A DNA stretch of 38,020 nt from Xanthobacteraceae bacterium (lineage in GTDB: Bacteria > Pseudomonadota > Alphaproteobacteria > Rhizobiales > Xanthobacteraceae). The DNA is taken from the NCBI GenBank assembly GCA_019241285.1, contig JAFAXD010000654.1, positions 1 to 38,020 on the forward strand, read 5' to 3'. A program made the position numbers and the translations under genes. Under the pieces are notes generated by a model. That model was not told where the DNA came from. It made no database searches and saw only the letters and a list, made by a program, of their open reading frames with translations. Within the stretch, counting starts at the first letter, position 1, and every line of letters starts with the position of its first letter. Below are positions 16,014-24,187 of this stretch, piece by piece.

Positions 16014-16034
16014 GTAGGGTCCGTGGAGGCGTGG

Positions 16035-16502
16035 ATGCAAGACACGTATGCGATGCCCGGTCACCTGGCGCGCCGTTTTCAGCAGATTGCCGTGGCGGTG
16101 TTCCTGGCCGAGGTCGATGCGGCGGGTTATGATCTCACGCCCGTTCAATACGTGGCGCTCGCAGCCATCAGCGCCAACCCTGGTATCGATCAGGTGACCC
16201 TTGCCGGCCTGATCGCCTATGACCGCACCACGATTACAGGGGTGGTCGACCGGCTCGTCCAGAAAGGGCTCGTCGAGCGCAACGAAAGTAGCCGCGACCG
16301 GCGGGCTCGTGAATTGACGGCCACTCCGGCAGGGCGAAAAACCTTGGACGGAATCACGCCGGCGGTAGAAGCGGCTCAGCGCATAATGTTGCGTGGTTTA
16401 ACGCAAAAAGAAGCGAAGGATCTCATTCGCCTGCTTCAGAAGGCCATCGCTTCCAGCAACGAATTGAGCCGCGCTCCGCTGCGCGACCCGGCAACAGCCT
16501 GA
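16035..16502 (+). CDS. mobR: MarR-family regulator of the 3-hydroxybenzoate gene
   Basis: The product is 155 aa from ATG 16035, with GGAGG five bases upstream; the frame is open to a GTG at 16023. It has the MarR winged helix: a LTPVQYVALAAI recognition-lead helix, GIDQVTLAGLIAYDRTTITGVVDRLVQKGLV (recognition helix in two parts), and the wing DRRARELTATPAG. MarR proteins of this type sit as dimers on palindromes and release DNA on binding an aromatic ligand; MobR of Comamonas does this with 3-hydroxybenzoate. The divergent arrangement with mobA and the operator between them are the evidence for the name. Autoregulation is likely because the operator overlaps its own promoter. The 87 bp after its stop, before the convergent metallo-hydrolase, hold no clear terminator. 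Confidence 0.85.
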   Translation: MQDTYAMPGHLARRFQQIAVAVFLAEVDAAGYDLTPVQYVALAAISANPGIDQVTLAGLIAYDRTTITGVVDRLVQKGLVERNESSRDRRARELTATPAGRKTLDGITPAVEAAQRIMLRGLTQKEAKDLIRLLQKAIASSNELSRAPLRDPATA

Positions 16503-16589
16503 GCCAGTGCGGATCCCGCTGATTTCGCCTTGCAGCGCCTTGGGCACGGATGCGAACTCTATGATCGGCGGCTGCGCGCGAGGGGCCGC

Positions 16590-17384
16590 TTACCCCTTCG
16601 GCTCGGCATCGAGCCGAACCACCCAACCTTCAAGTCCTGGCATGGCCGCCGGATAGCGCGTCAGCACCTGCGGATCGTGACCCGGCACGATATGGCCCGG
16701 CGACGCAGCGAGCTTGCGCAAACGCCCATAGCCCTCGAGCACCTCGGCGACGTTGTAGACCGTGGGAAACACCCGGCCGGTGTCGAGATGCGCATAAAGG
16801 TGCGCGGCGTCAGCGGCGATCACCACCGGACCCAAGCGAGTCTCGACCCGTACCGACTGCAGACCTTTGGTGTGGCCGCCGATGCGGTGCACACTGACGC
16901 CTGGCGCAATCAGATCGTCGCCGTCATGAAATTCCACGCGACCAGCAAACACTTTGCGCACCATCGCCACCACATAATCCGCTTCGAACGAATTTCTGAT
17001 CTGGTGGTGGCACATGGCGCGTCCGGTCGCGTATTCCATCTCGCGATCCTGCAGATGATAGCGGGCGTCCGGGAACAGGTCGTAGTGGCCGCTATGATCA
17101 TAATGTAGATGGCTGACGATGATGGTCTCGACGGCGGCCGGGTCAATGCCGATCGCCTTGAGGCCTTCCGCCACTGGCTTCACTGTCTGCCGTCCACGCC
17201 GTGTGCCGACCGCCTCGTCGAAACCGGTATCAACCAGAATGGTGCGCGACTTGCTGACGATCGCCCAGACAAAATAATCGAGCGGCATCTCGACGTCGTG
17301 CGGATCGCCACCGATAAAATTATCTCGCGCCATGCGCGGGTGATGGCCGTAGCGGATGGCGTAGATCTCATAGGTATCACTCAT
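16590..17384 (-). CDS. Metallo-beta-lactamase-fold hydrolase, N-acyl homoserine lactonase-like
   Basis: The 264-aa protein has the metal-binding H-x-H-x-D-H motif (HLHYDHSGH, about residue 92), a later HRIGGHTKG histidine, the bridging aspartate in VVIAADAAH, and a C-terminal PGHDPQ histidine, i.e. the full set for a binuclear zinc site. Overall it belongs to the AHL-lactonase-like group of the MBL superfamily. No signal peptide is seen, so it acts in the cytoplasm. It is the last gene of a three-gene minus-strand operon, 5 bp after the dehydrogenase stop. With a CMD-like protein and a beta-hydroxyacid dehydrogenase beside it, opening of a lactone in a catabolic pathway is as likely as quorum quenching. 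Activity on AHLs is not shown by sequence. Confidence 0.85.
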   Translation of the reverse strand: MSDTYEIYAIRYGHHPRMARDNFIGGDPHDVEMPLDYFVWAIVSKSRTILVDTGFDEAVGTRRGRQTVKPVAEGLKAIGIDPAAVETIIVSHLHYDHSGHYDLFPDARYHLQDREMEYATGRAMCHHQIRNSFEADYVVAMVRKVFAGRVEFHDGDDLIAPGVSVHRIGGHTKGLQSVRVETRLGPVVIAADAAHLYAHLDTGRVFPTVYNVAEVLEGYGRLRKLAASPGHIVPGHDPQVLTRYPAAMPGLEGWVVRLDAEPKG

Positions 17385-17389
17385 GGGAT

Positions 17390-18277
17390 CTACTTCGCCC
17401 GTACCTCAACGCCGGTGCGGTGCTCGAGCGGCTGCACGATCGTGGTGAGATCCGCATCGGCGCCCACTTCTTCGCAGGCCTGTTGCAGGAGCCGCATCAC
17501 GGCTTCCGCGACCTGCATCGGAACGCCAAGATTCGCCGCCTCGGACAAGCAAAGCTTCACGTCCTTGATCATCAGGCCGTTGGTGAAGCCGAGATCGAAC
17601 GTGCGCGGCAGAATGATCTTGGGAAATTTATGCTCGGTCGCGGTGTTGCGTCCGGTGCCTGAATTGATCACGTCGAGCATGACGCGTGGATCAAGCCCCG
17701 CCTTCACCCCCATCACCATCGCCTCGGCCGTCGCCGCCATCGCGGTGGCGGAGAGGAAATTGTTGGCAAGCTTCATGGTCTGGCCATCGCCCGGCTGTTC
17801 GCCGATGACGAACACCTTGCCGAATACCGCCAGCACGGGCTCGATGTGGCTGACCTCCTGGCGCGGTCCGGACGCCATAACCGCCAGCGTGCCCTTGGCA
17901 GCGCCGGTGACGCCACCGCTGACTGGGCTGTCGATCTGCACGATGTCGCGTTCCGCAAGTCGCGCGAAGATGCGCTTCGCCATCGCCGATCCCGTGGTTG
18001 ACGTATCGACGAACCGTCGCACGCGCTGGCCTTCGATGACGCCGCCGGGGCCGGTCGCGACCGCGTTCACGATGTCGGGGGTCGGCAAGCTCGCGATTAC
18101 GGTTTCGACCCGGTCGGCGATCTCCGCCGGTGACGCTGCAGCTTGCGCCCCCATGTCGGTGAGACGGCGCACCGCCTGCGGACGCGTATCGCTGACGACG
18201 AGCTGATGGCCGGCCTCGACGAGCCGCCGGGCCATATGGAATCCCATGTTGCCGAGGCCGATGAATCCGATTTCCAT
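17390..18277 (-). CDS. NAD(P)-dependent beta-hydroxyacid dehydrogenase (3-hydroxyisobutyrate dehydrogenase family)
   Basis: The 295-aa protein starts MEIGFIGLGNMG, a classic Rossmann G-x-G-x-x-G. The substrate-binding SPVSGGVTGA (residues about 117-126), the catalytic lysine in GDGQTMKLANNFLSA (about 168) and the C-terminal KDVKLCLSEA all fit the 3-hydroxyisobutyrate dehydrogenase/GlxR family, which oxidises beta-hydroxy acids or reduces the semialdehydes. The last base of its partner genes lies 5 bp away on both sides, so it is the middle gene of a CMD-HIBADH-MBL operon. The actual substrate cannot be read from sequence; tartronate semialdehyde, 3-hydroxyisobutyrate or a product of lactone opening are options. 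Confidence 0.9.
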   Translation of the reverse strand: MEIGFIGLGNMGFHMARRLVEAGHQLVVSDTRPQAVRRLTDMGAQAAASPAEIADRVETVIASLPTPDIVNAVATGPGGVIEGQRVRRFVDTSTTGSAMAKRIFARLAERDIVQIDSPVSGGVTGAAKGTLAVMASGPRQEVSHIEPVLAVFGKVFVIGEQPGDGQTMKLANNFLSATAMAATAEAMVMGVKAGLDPRVMLDVINSGTGRNTATEHKFPKIILPRTFDLGFTNGLMIKDVKLCLSEAANLGVPMQVAEAVMRLLQQACEEVGADADLTTIVQPLEHRTGVEVRAK

Positions 18278-18282
18278 GGGAC

Positions 18283-18666
18283 TTACGCCTTCTTGTCCAT
18301 TTCAGCGAAGACCTCGCGCGCCGTGCGGAAGGCATCGACGGCAGCGGGTGCGCCCGCATAGATCATCACCTGCAAGAACACCTCGCTGATCTCCTCGCGT
18401 GAGACGCCGTTGCGCAAGGCACCGCGTACGTGCGCTCGCAGTTCATGCGGCCGATTGAGCACGCTGATCATGGCGAGGTTCAGCATGCTGCGCGTCTTGC
18501 GCGGCAGGCCCTCGCGTCCCCACAAGGCACCCCAGCAATATTCATTGAGCATATCCTGCAGCGGTCGATTGAAATCGTCCGTGCTCTTGAGTGCAGCGTC
18601 CACGTATTCGTCACCGAGCACCGCCCGGCGAACAGCCAAACCCTTGTCGTAAGTTGCCTTGTCCAT
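18283..18666 (-). CDS. Carboxymuconolactone decarboxylase (CMD) family protein
   Basis: From ATG 18666, preceded by AAGGAGG about ten bases upstream, the protein is 127 aa, the usual length of PcaC-type CMD proteins. It has YCWGALWGREGLPRKTRSML, then the helix pair RPHELRAHVRGALRNGVSREE, and a VFLQVMIYAGAPAAVDAFR end, all typical. The frame is open to 18747, but the extra residues are repetitive and basic and come from a small duplication in the leader. The peroxidase-type C-x-x-C (AhpD) motif is absent, so it is not an AhpD-like thiol enzyme. It is the first gene of the minus-strand operon with the dehydrogenase and the metallo-hydrolase. True 4-carboxymuconolactone decarboxylation is possible but the family is functionally mixed. 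Confidence 0.85.
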   Translation of the reverse strand: MDKATYDKGLAVRRAVLGDEYVDAALKSTDDFNRPLQDMLNEYCWGALWGREGLPRKTRSMLNLAMISVLNRPHELRAHVRGALRNGVSREEISEVFLQVMIYAGAPAAVDAFRTAREVFAEMDKKA

Positions 18667-18681
18667 GGTGTCTGCGTCCTC

Positions 18682-18710
18682 CTTGGCATCGCGCCTTCTT
18701 GGCATCGCGC
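18682..18710. repeat. 13-bp tandem direct repeat upstream of the CMD gene
   Basis: CTTGGCATCGCGC occurs at 18682-18694 and again at 18698-18710, 16 bp apart. It lies in the 167-bp divergent gap between the CMD operon and the NTF2-like gene and produces a repeated Ala-Arg pattern in the unused upstream frame. It may be a simple slippage duplication or a paired protein-binding site. Confidence 0.5.
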
Positions 18711-18833
18711 GAGCTTTCTTGCTATCCGCAATCAGGGGCGCGCGCATCTGGATTGTGCAAGTATCTCGCTGTCGGCGAAGGGACCGCCGCGCATGCTAGA
18801 TCTGCAAACTTTGAAACAGGCGAGGAGGAATCA

Positions 18834-19292
18834 ATGGGACGGTTGGGACGCGTGCTCTTTCTCGTGCTGGCGACGTTGCTACCGATCGCCGCCTCCGCTG
18901 GGCCAGCCGAGGACGTGGCCGCCGCGCTGGACAAATGGGTCTCAGCGTTCAACGCCAATAGCGTCGACGCCCTCGTGAAGCTCTACACCCCCGATGCCGT
19001 GCTAGTAGGGCAGGGCGGTTCGACCCTAACCGAAGGCAGCGACGCGATCCGCAAGTTCTATTCGCAACTCGAAAAGAGTGGCGACAAGGTTGCAATTGGG
19101 ATCCATAAGGTCGTCGTGCTGGACGACAAGGTGGCCTACGTGACTGGCTTCAATGAGTTCACTGCTGTGCGCAACGGCGAGACGCGCCAGGCGCCAGCCG
19201 GCTTCACCATGGTGCTGGTGAAGAGCGGCGACCAATGGCTGATCGCACACCAGCACTCATCGCGGCGGTCGAATCCGACACAGGGCGGATAA
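18834..19292 (+). CDS. Secreted NTF2/SnoaL-like (SgcJ/EcaC or CaMKII-association-type) protein
   Basis: The product is 152 aa from ATG 18834 with GAGGAGGA six bases upstream, an excellent ribosome site; the frame is open further upstream but out of use. Residues 1-22 form a signal peptide (VLFLVLATLLPIAASAG). The mature part is a cone-shaped NTF2-like fold: a first helix with DKWVSAFNANSVDALVKLYTPDAV (in parts), then LTEGSDAIRKFY, and a closing sheet with GFTMVLVKSGDQWLIAHQHSS. Such proteins bind small ligands or form enzyme-like dimers; none of the residues settles a reaction. It is divergent from the CMD operon and stands alone. Family assignment is firm, function open. Confidence 0.85.
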   Translation: MGRLGRVLFLVLATLLPIAASAGPAEDVAAALDKWVSAFNANSVDALVKLYTPDAVLVGQGGSTLTEGSDAIRKFYSQLEKSGDKVAIGIHKVVVLDDKVAYVTGFNEFTAVRNGETRQAPAGFTMVLVKSGDQWLIAHQHSSRRSNPTQGG

Positions 19293-19358
19293 ATCCTCGT
19301 CGTAACATCATACCACACCGCCCTGCCAGCATGGCTGGCGGCCAAAATTCCTGCTGGC

Positions 19359-19396
19359 TTCATTGCTAAGCTTGCTTATCATATGATGAGCTTAGC
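19359..19396 (+). promoter_or_regulatory. Palindromic operator and promoter of the MarR-EmrAB operon
   Basis: A 16-bp near-perfect palindrome CTTATCATATGATGAG (19375-19390) has the perfect core ATCATATGAT. An outer pair, GCTAAGCT (19365-19372) and AGCTTAGC (19389-19396), flanks it with its centre shifted by two bases. TATGAT (19382-19387) is a good -10, with a weak TTCATT at 19359 giving a 17-bp spacer; transcription would start near 19394, 20 bp before the MarR ATG. Binding here would block the promoter, which fits autorepression by the first gene. Confidence 0.6.
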
Positions 19397-19414
19397 TTAC
19401 CCGTCAGGCGGGCA

Positions 19415-19909
19415 ATGCCGAACTTCTCGATTGAGCGCGACCTCGCGTTCCTACTCAGCGATACCGCGCGGCTGCTGCGCACCTGCGCCGACCAGGAAGC
19501 GCGCCGTTTTGGCATGACCCGCGCGCAATGGGGCGTGCTGTTTCGCCTGCAGCGCAACGAGGGGCTCAAGCAATCAGAGCTGGCCGATCTGCTCGAGGTG
19601 CAGCCCATCACACTGACGCGCCTGATCGACCGGCTATGCGACAACGGATTGATCGAACGGCGGAGCGACCCGAATGACCGGCGGGCCAAGCGCCTGTTTC
19701 TCACTCCCGCAGCAAAGCCCGTCCTGGAAAAGGTGACCGCAGCCGCCGAGACCATGATGGCCAGTGTGCTGACTGGGCTCGACCCGGCGGCGCGTGAAGC
19801 CATGCGGGCGTCACTGACCGTGATGAAGAGCAACCTGCGCCAGATCGTTCAGGGCCGCACGGAACCGGAGCCTTCAGAACGCGACGCGCTGGAACGACGC
19901 TATGGCTGA
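19415..19909 (+). CDS. MarR-family repressor of the downstream EmrAB efflux genes
   Basis: The 164-aa protein has a MarR winged helix: FGMTRAQWGVLFRLQRNEG, the recognition unit QSELADLLEVQPITLTRLIDRL in two parts, and the wing RRSDPNDRRAKRLFLTPA. It is close in pattern to SlyA/EmrR-type regulators controlling MFS efflux pumps. Its 3' end overlaps the EmrA start by 8 nt, so the operon is marR-emrA-emrB. The palindrome over its promoter is the likely binding site, with induction by lipophilic or phenolic compounds as in the family. The ligand cannot be told from sequence, but substrates or products of the nearby aromatic pathway are candidates. Confidence 0.9.
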   Translation: MPNFSIERDLAFLLSDTARLLRTCADQEARRFGMTRAQWGVLFRLQRNEGLKQSELADLLEVQPITLTRLIDRLCDNGLIERRSDPNDRRAKRLFLTPAAKPVLEKVTAAAETMMASVLTGLDPAAREAMRASLTVMKSNLRQIVQGRTEPEPSERDALERRYG

Positions 19910-21053
19910 TCCTGCGCTCAAAACATCCGACCCGGTGCTGAAGGTCGTCCCGGCTCCCGACGCGACCCGCCGAAAAGTGTCGATCGTCGGCGTGTTCAAA
20001 CAGTACCGCCGCCTGATCCTGCTCGTGGTGTTGCCGCTGCTCGCAGCAGGTGCTGGGCTCACAGTCTACCTCATGGGCGGCCGCTATATTTCGACCGACA
20101 ATGCCTATGTTGGCGCCCAGAAGGTGCTGATCACGCCCGACGTCGACGGCAAGATCAGCCGTATCGATGTGGTCGAAGGCCAGCATGTTGACCCCGGCGA
20201 CCTGCTGTTCGAGATCGACCCGGTGCCATTCCAGCTGGCGGTGACGCAGGCCGAGAGCAAGCTCGCCATGGTTCGCACCGATTTTGCGGACCTCAAGACC
20301 AATCTGAAGTCGCTCGGTCAGCTGATCGCCCTGGCGCGGCAGACCGTCGGCATCAAAGAGAACGACGTCGATCGCAAAAGCAAGCTGCTGGCGACCCACA
20401 TGGGCTCAGCGCTTGATGCCGATACGGCCCTGGCAGGGCTTGCCGCCGCGCGCACGCAGCTGGAGCAACTGGTTCAGCAGGAGGCGCGTATCCGCAACCA
20501 ACTGTTGGATGATCCCAACCTGCCGATCGAGAAATACCCGGCCTACCAGCAGGCTCAAGCGGCGCTCGATCAGGCCAAGCGCGATCTCGACCACACGATC
20601 CTGCACGCCCCGATCTCCGGACGCGCAACGCAGGTCGACAGCATTCAGCTCGGCCGGTACGTGCCGGCCGGCACGCCGGTGTTCAGCATTGTCGACGACC
20701 AGCGGCCTTGGGTGGACGCCAATCCGAAAGAGACCGACATCACGTTCCTGCAGCTCGGGCAGAAGGCGTGGATTCACGTCGATACATTCCCAGGTCACGC
20801 CTTCCACGGCACGGTGATCGCCGTGAGCCCGGGCACCGGCGCGCAGTTCGCAATTCTGCCGCCGCAAAACGCCAGCGGCAATTGGGTGAAAGTCGTGCAG
20901 CGTGTGCCGGTGCGCATCGCCTTCGACGCCGGCCAGAACCTGTCCAAGCTCCGCTCCGGAATGAGCGCGACTGTGGAGATCGACACGCGGCGCCGGCGTG
21001 GCCTTAGCTCGCTGTTCGGGAGCGACGTCAGCATCGTCAAGGACGGCGAGTGA
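19902..21053 (+). CDS. HlyD/EmrA-family membrane fusion protein
   Basis: The 383-aa protein has a cytoplasmic N-terminus of about 35 residues, one membrane helix (LILLVVLPLLAAGAGLTVYL, residues about 38-57), a biotinyl-lipoyl-like segment (STDNAYVGAQKVLITP, then DGKISRIDVVEGQHVDPGD), a long alpha-helical hairpin rich in Ala, Gln and Leu (about 110-215), and beta-barrel parts with APISGRATQVDS and RSGMSATVEID. It links the EmrB pump to an outer-membrane channel such as TolC, which is not in the window. It overlaps the MarR gene by 8 nt and its stop overlaps the EmrB start (TGATG). Name EmrA-like is by family and operon context. Confidence 0.93.
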   Translation: MADPALKTSDPVLKVVPAPDATRRKVSIVGVFKQYRRLILLVVLPLLAAGAGLTVYLMGGRYISTDNAYVGAQKVLITPDVDGKISRIDVVEGQHVDPGDLLFEIDPVPFQLAVTQAESKLAMVRTDFADLKTNLKSLGQLIALARQTVGIKENDVDRKSKLLATHMGSALDADTALAGLAAARTQLEQLVQQEARIRNQLLDDPNLPIEKYPAYQQAQAALDQAKRDLDHTILHAPISGRATQVDSIQLGRYVPAGTPVFSIVDDQRPWVDANPKETDITFLQLGQKAWIHVDTFPGHAFHGTVIAVSPGTGAQFAILPPQNASGNWVKVVQRVPVRIAFDAGQNLSKLRSGMSATVEIDTRRRRGLSSLFGSDVSIVKDGE

Positions 21054-22597
21054 TGAGCGCGGGTCCCGCGCCCAAGCGCGGATTGCAGCGCGCCATGCTG
21101 ACGATCTGCGCCATGACCGCGACCATCATGCAGGCGCTAGACACGACGGTGGCCAATGTGGCGCTCCCCTACATGCAGGGCAGCCTCTCGGCCTCGCTCG
21201 ATCAGGTCAACTGGATCCTGACCTCCTACATCGTGGCCTCGGCCATCATGACCGCACCGGTCGGCTGGCTCGCCGGGCGCTATGGGCGCAAGGTTCTGTT
21301 CGTTGTTTGCACGACAGGGTTCACAATTGCCTCGTTGCTCTGCGGGCTTGCCGGTTCCATCGAGCAGATGGTGGCGTTCCGCCTCCTTCAGGGCATGTGC
21401 GGCGCCGGCCTTATTCCGTTGTCACAGGCCGTGATGCTCGACTCCTACACAATCGAAGAGCGCGGCCAGGCCATGGCAATCTGGGGGATGGGCATCATGC
21501 TCGGCCCGATCATGGGTCCCACGCTCGGCGGCTGGCTCACGGAGACATACAACTGGCGCTGGGTGTTTCTGATCAACATGCCGATCGGCATCGTGACCGT
21601 GATCGGGCTGCTGATCTTCATGGACGAGACGGACACGCGGCGCGAGATGCGGTTTGATTGGTTCGGCTTCATCGCGCTCGCAGTCGGCATCGGCGCCTTG
21701 CAGTTGATGGTTGACCGTGGCGAGCAACTCGGCTGGTTTGGCTCGACTGAGATTCAGATCGAGCTGATCGTCGCGATCGCCGGCTTCTACTATTTCTTTG
21801 CCCACTCGCTCACCACGTCCGAACCGTTCGTCCGCTTCGAGCTGTTCCGCGACCGCAATTTCGTCGGCGGATGCTTGTTCATGGTCGTCCTCGGCATGAC
21901 TGTGTTTGCGACCATGACTTTGTCGGCGCTGTTCTTGCAGCTCGTGCTCGGATATCCGGTGATGTCGGCAGGCATGATGCTGGCCGCACGCGGGCTCGGC
22001 ACCATGGTGGGCATGCTCGGGGTCGGACGGCTATTGCGTGTCGTCGAAGCGCGCACGCTCATTTTCGTTGGCATGATCCTGATCGCAGGCACCATGTACC
22101 AACTGGTCTACTTTACCAACATGACGCCGGCCTCGACGATCATCTCGGTGACGGTGGTCCAAGGCCTGGGACTGGGTCTTGTATTCGTACCGCTGAGCAC
22201 CGCAGCTTTCGCAACTCTCCCTGCGAATCTGCGCACCGACGGAACGGCGATCCTCACTCTGGTGCGCAACATCGGTTCCTCGGTCGGAATCCCGGTGGTG
22301 GTGGCGACACTCGTGAATTCGACCTCGGTCATGCACGCGCAGCTGGCCGAACACATTACGCCGTTCAACGCTGCATTGCAGTCACCGGATGTGCGTGCCA
22401 TCATCGACCCCGAAACCGACACGGGACGCGCCTTGATCGATAATCTGCTGACCCAACAGGCTCAGATCATCGCCTTTGGAAACAGCTTCAAATTGTTGAT
22501 GATTCTGGCGATCATTTCCATACCATTCCTGCTAATCATCGGAAAATCAGGCCTGCGACGCGCCGGCGCGCCAGCTGAAGCCGCGGCGATGGATTAA
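21053..22597 (+). CDS. DHA2-family MFS multidrug exporter (EmrB/QacA-like)
   Basis: The product is 514 aa from ATG 21053, which overlaps the EmrA stop; a GTG sits one codon earlier. It has 14 predicted helices. DHA2-typical segments are LDTTVANVALPYMQGSL, QVNWILTSYIVASAIM, the A-loop GWLAGRYGRK, and motif C-like GPIMGPTLGGWL in helix 5. The pump exports lipophilic or aromatic toxicants with proton exchange, acting with the EmrA partner across both membranes. It is the last gene of the operon and converges on the CdsA gene with a 16-bp gap and no visible terminator. Induction would follow release of the MarR repressor. Confidence 0.95.
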   Translation: MSAGPAPKRGLQRAMLTICAMTATIMQALDTTVANVALPYMQGSLSASLDQVNWILTSYIVASAIMTAPVGWLAGRYGRKVLFVVCTTGFTIASLLCGLAGSIEQMVAFRLLQGMCGAGLIPLSQAVMLDSYTIEERGQAMAIWGMGIMLGPIMGPTLGGWLTETYNWRWVFLINMPIGIVTVIGLLIFMDETDTRREMRFDWFGFIALAVGIGALQLMVDRGEQLGWFGSTEIQIELIVAIAGFYYFFAHSLTTSEPFVRFELFRDRNFVGGCLFMVVLGMTVFATMTLSALFLQLVLGYPVMSAGMMLAARGLGTMVGMLGVGRLLRVVEARTLIFVGMILIAGTMYQLVYFTNMTPASTIISVTVVQGLGLGLVFVPLSTAAFATLPANLRTDGTAILTLVRNIGSSVGIPVVVATLVNSTSVMHAQLAEHITPFNAALQSPDVRAIIDPETDTGRALIDNLLTQQAQIIAFGNSFKLLMILAIISIPFLLIIGKSGLRRAGAPAEAAAMD

Positions 22598-22613
22598 GTC
22601 GGCGCGACTTTCC

Positions 22614-23558
22614 TTATGGCGCCCACCAAAAGCGCGTGATGTGAAAGAAGACCGGCGCGGCGAAGATCACGGAGTCGAGCCGGTCCAGCACGCCGCCATG
22701 TCCTTCAATCGTCCAGCCCCAGTCCTTGACGCCGCGATCACGCTTGATCGCGGACATGACTAAGCCCCCGCAAAATCCCATCAGATTGATTGCCAGCGCG
22801 ATCAGGCCGGCCTGCCACGCTTCGAATGGCGTGATCCACCATAGCGCCGCGCCGAGCAGCGTCGCGCAGGCGATGCCGCCAACCGTGCCCTCGACGGTCT
22901 TGGAGGGCGATAGCTGCGGGGCGATCTGGTGACGGCCGAGGAGCTTCCCCCAGACATATTGTAGAACGTCACTCGATTGCACCACCAGGATCAAAAAGGC
23001 GATCAGCAGCAGTCCATGACCCTGAAAACCGGGAATTTGCAGTGTGATCAGAGCCGGCACATACGACAGACAGAACACGCAGATCATGAGACCCCACTGG
23101 ATCTCTGCCACGCGTCCCATGAAATCGCGGGTATCCCCCCGCACGGTGACAATGATTGGAAGCAGAAGAAACACATAAACTGGAATGAAAATCGAGTAGA
23201 GGCCATACCACTCGATCCAGATCAAATAGTATTGCAGCGGAAGGACGACAAAGAAGCCCACCGCCAGGGCTGCGTGGTCGCCCCTGCGGGTCGGCGTAAG
23301 CGTGATGAATTCGCGCAGCGCCGCCAGTGACGCAAGCGCAAACAAAATAATTACACCGGATTTGCCGATCGCGAAGGCGGCGCCAATGACGACGACCATC
23401 AACCACCAGGCTTTGATGCGGCTATTGAGGTTGTCGATTGTCGGATTTGCAGCGGACGACGCGTACCCGCGCGCCAGTGCGAAGCCGACGATGGAGGCCA
23501 CGACCAACACGGCGAGCACACCGCCAAACAGGACCAGGCTCTGTTCGGTCGCGGTCAT
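22614..23558 (-). CDS. CdsA-family phosphatidate cytidylyltransferase
   Basis: The 314-aa protein has about eight membrane helices and the complete CdsA signature near the C-terminus: SAIKRDRGVKDWGWTIEG, then HGGVLDRLDSV, with all the conserved K-R, K-D, H-G-G and D-R-x-D positions. CdsA makes CDP-diacylglycerol from CTP and phosphatidate at the inner membrane. The start ATG overlaps the PlsC stop (ATGA). An additional housekeeping cdsA is normally expected elsewhere (beside uppS/dxr), so this copy is probably a second, locus-specific one; that is inference. It ends a leftward run of rfbF, glycosyltransferase, CDP-alcohol phosphatidyltransferase, PlsC and CdsA, forming with the last two a possible route to a dedicated phospholipid. 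Confidence 0.92.
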   Translation of the reverse strand: MTATEQSLVLFGGVLAVLVVASIVGFALARGYASSAANPTIDNLNSRIKAWWLMVVVIGAAFAIGKSGVIILFALASLAALREFITLTPTRRGDHAALAVGFFVVLPLQYYLIWIEWYGLYSIFIPVYVFLLLPIIVTVRGDTRDFMGRVAEIQWGLMICVFCLSYVPALITLQIPGFQGHGLLLIAFLILVVQSSDVLQYVWGKLLGRHQIAPQLSPSKTVEGTVGGIACATLLGAALWWITPFEAWQAGLIALAINLMGFCGGLVMSAIKRDRGVKDWGWTIEGHGGVLDRLDSVIFAAPVFFHITRFWWAP

Positions 23559-24187
23559 GATCGATCCCCCCGTTCCGGGGCGATGGCGAGCAGCGCCGCG
23601 CGGGCGCGTTCAAGAAATCCGACCTTGTCCTCACCCTCCGCGAGTTGCATCCCGGCACCGAACGTGACCGTGCACAGGAGTGGGATCGGCACGATTTCCC
23701 CCTTCGGCATGACGCGATTGAGATTCTCGATCCACACAGGAACCAATTCGACGTCGGGCCTGGCCTTGGCCAGATGATACAAGCCGCTTTTGAACGGAAG
23801 TAACCGCGCTTCCGTCATATTGCGCGTGCCTTCGGGAAATAGAATGAGGGAAGCGCCCTCATCCAGCGCGGCAATCATACGAGTGACTGGATTGTGCTCC
23901 TGGCTCGCGGCGGTGCGGTCGATGAGGACCGCGTTGAACACGCGTTCGATAATCAGCCGACGCGCCTGTCCTTTGAGCCAGTAGTCCGCGCCAGCCACGG
24001 GACGCGTGACTTGCCGCAACGCTCCTGGAAGCACCGACCAGATCAGAACAAAGTCGAGATGGCTATTGTGGTTGGCGAAATAGATGCGTGCCCGAGAGCC
24101 CGGCTCGCAACCACGCCACTCGCCGCGGACGCTCGTGACGAGCCGGGCGAGCGCCGTAATAACCGAGGCGCAAAGACCAGCAATCAC
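23555..24187 (-). CDS. PlsC-type lysophospholipid acyltransferase
   Basis: The protein is 210 aa from GTG 24187, which overlaps the stop of the phosphatidyltransferase gene (GTGA). The frame is open to 24316, but that part runs antiparallel to nothing useful and across the upstream gene in another frame. Acyltransferase motif I H-x4-D is present (NHNSHLDFV), motif III reads FPEGTRN, and motif II-like FNAVLIDR lies between. An N-terminal hydrophobic stretch anchors it to the membrane. It transfers an acyl chain to a lysophosphatidate-like acceptor, making phosphatidate for the CdsA homologue encoded next, overlapping it by 4 nt. Together with the CDP-alcohol enzyme this looks like a self-contained phospholipid module. 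Confidence 0.9.
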   Translation of the reverse strand: MIAGLCASVITALARLVTSVRGEWRGCEPGSRARIYFANHNSHLDFVLIWSVLPGALRQVTRPVAGADYWLKGQARRLIIERVFNAVLIDRTAASQEHNPVTRMIAALDEGASLILFPEGTRNMTEARLLPFKSGLYHLAKARPDVELVPVWIENLNRVMPKGEIVPIPLLCTVTFGAGMQLAEGEDKVGFLERARAALLAIAPERGDRS

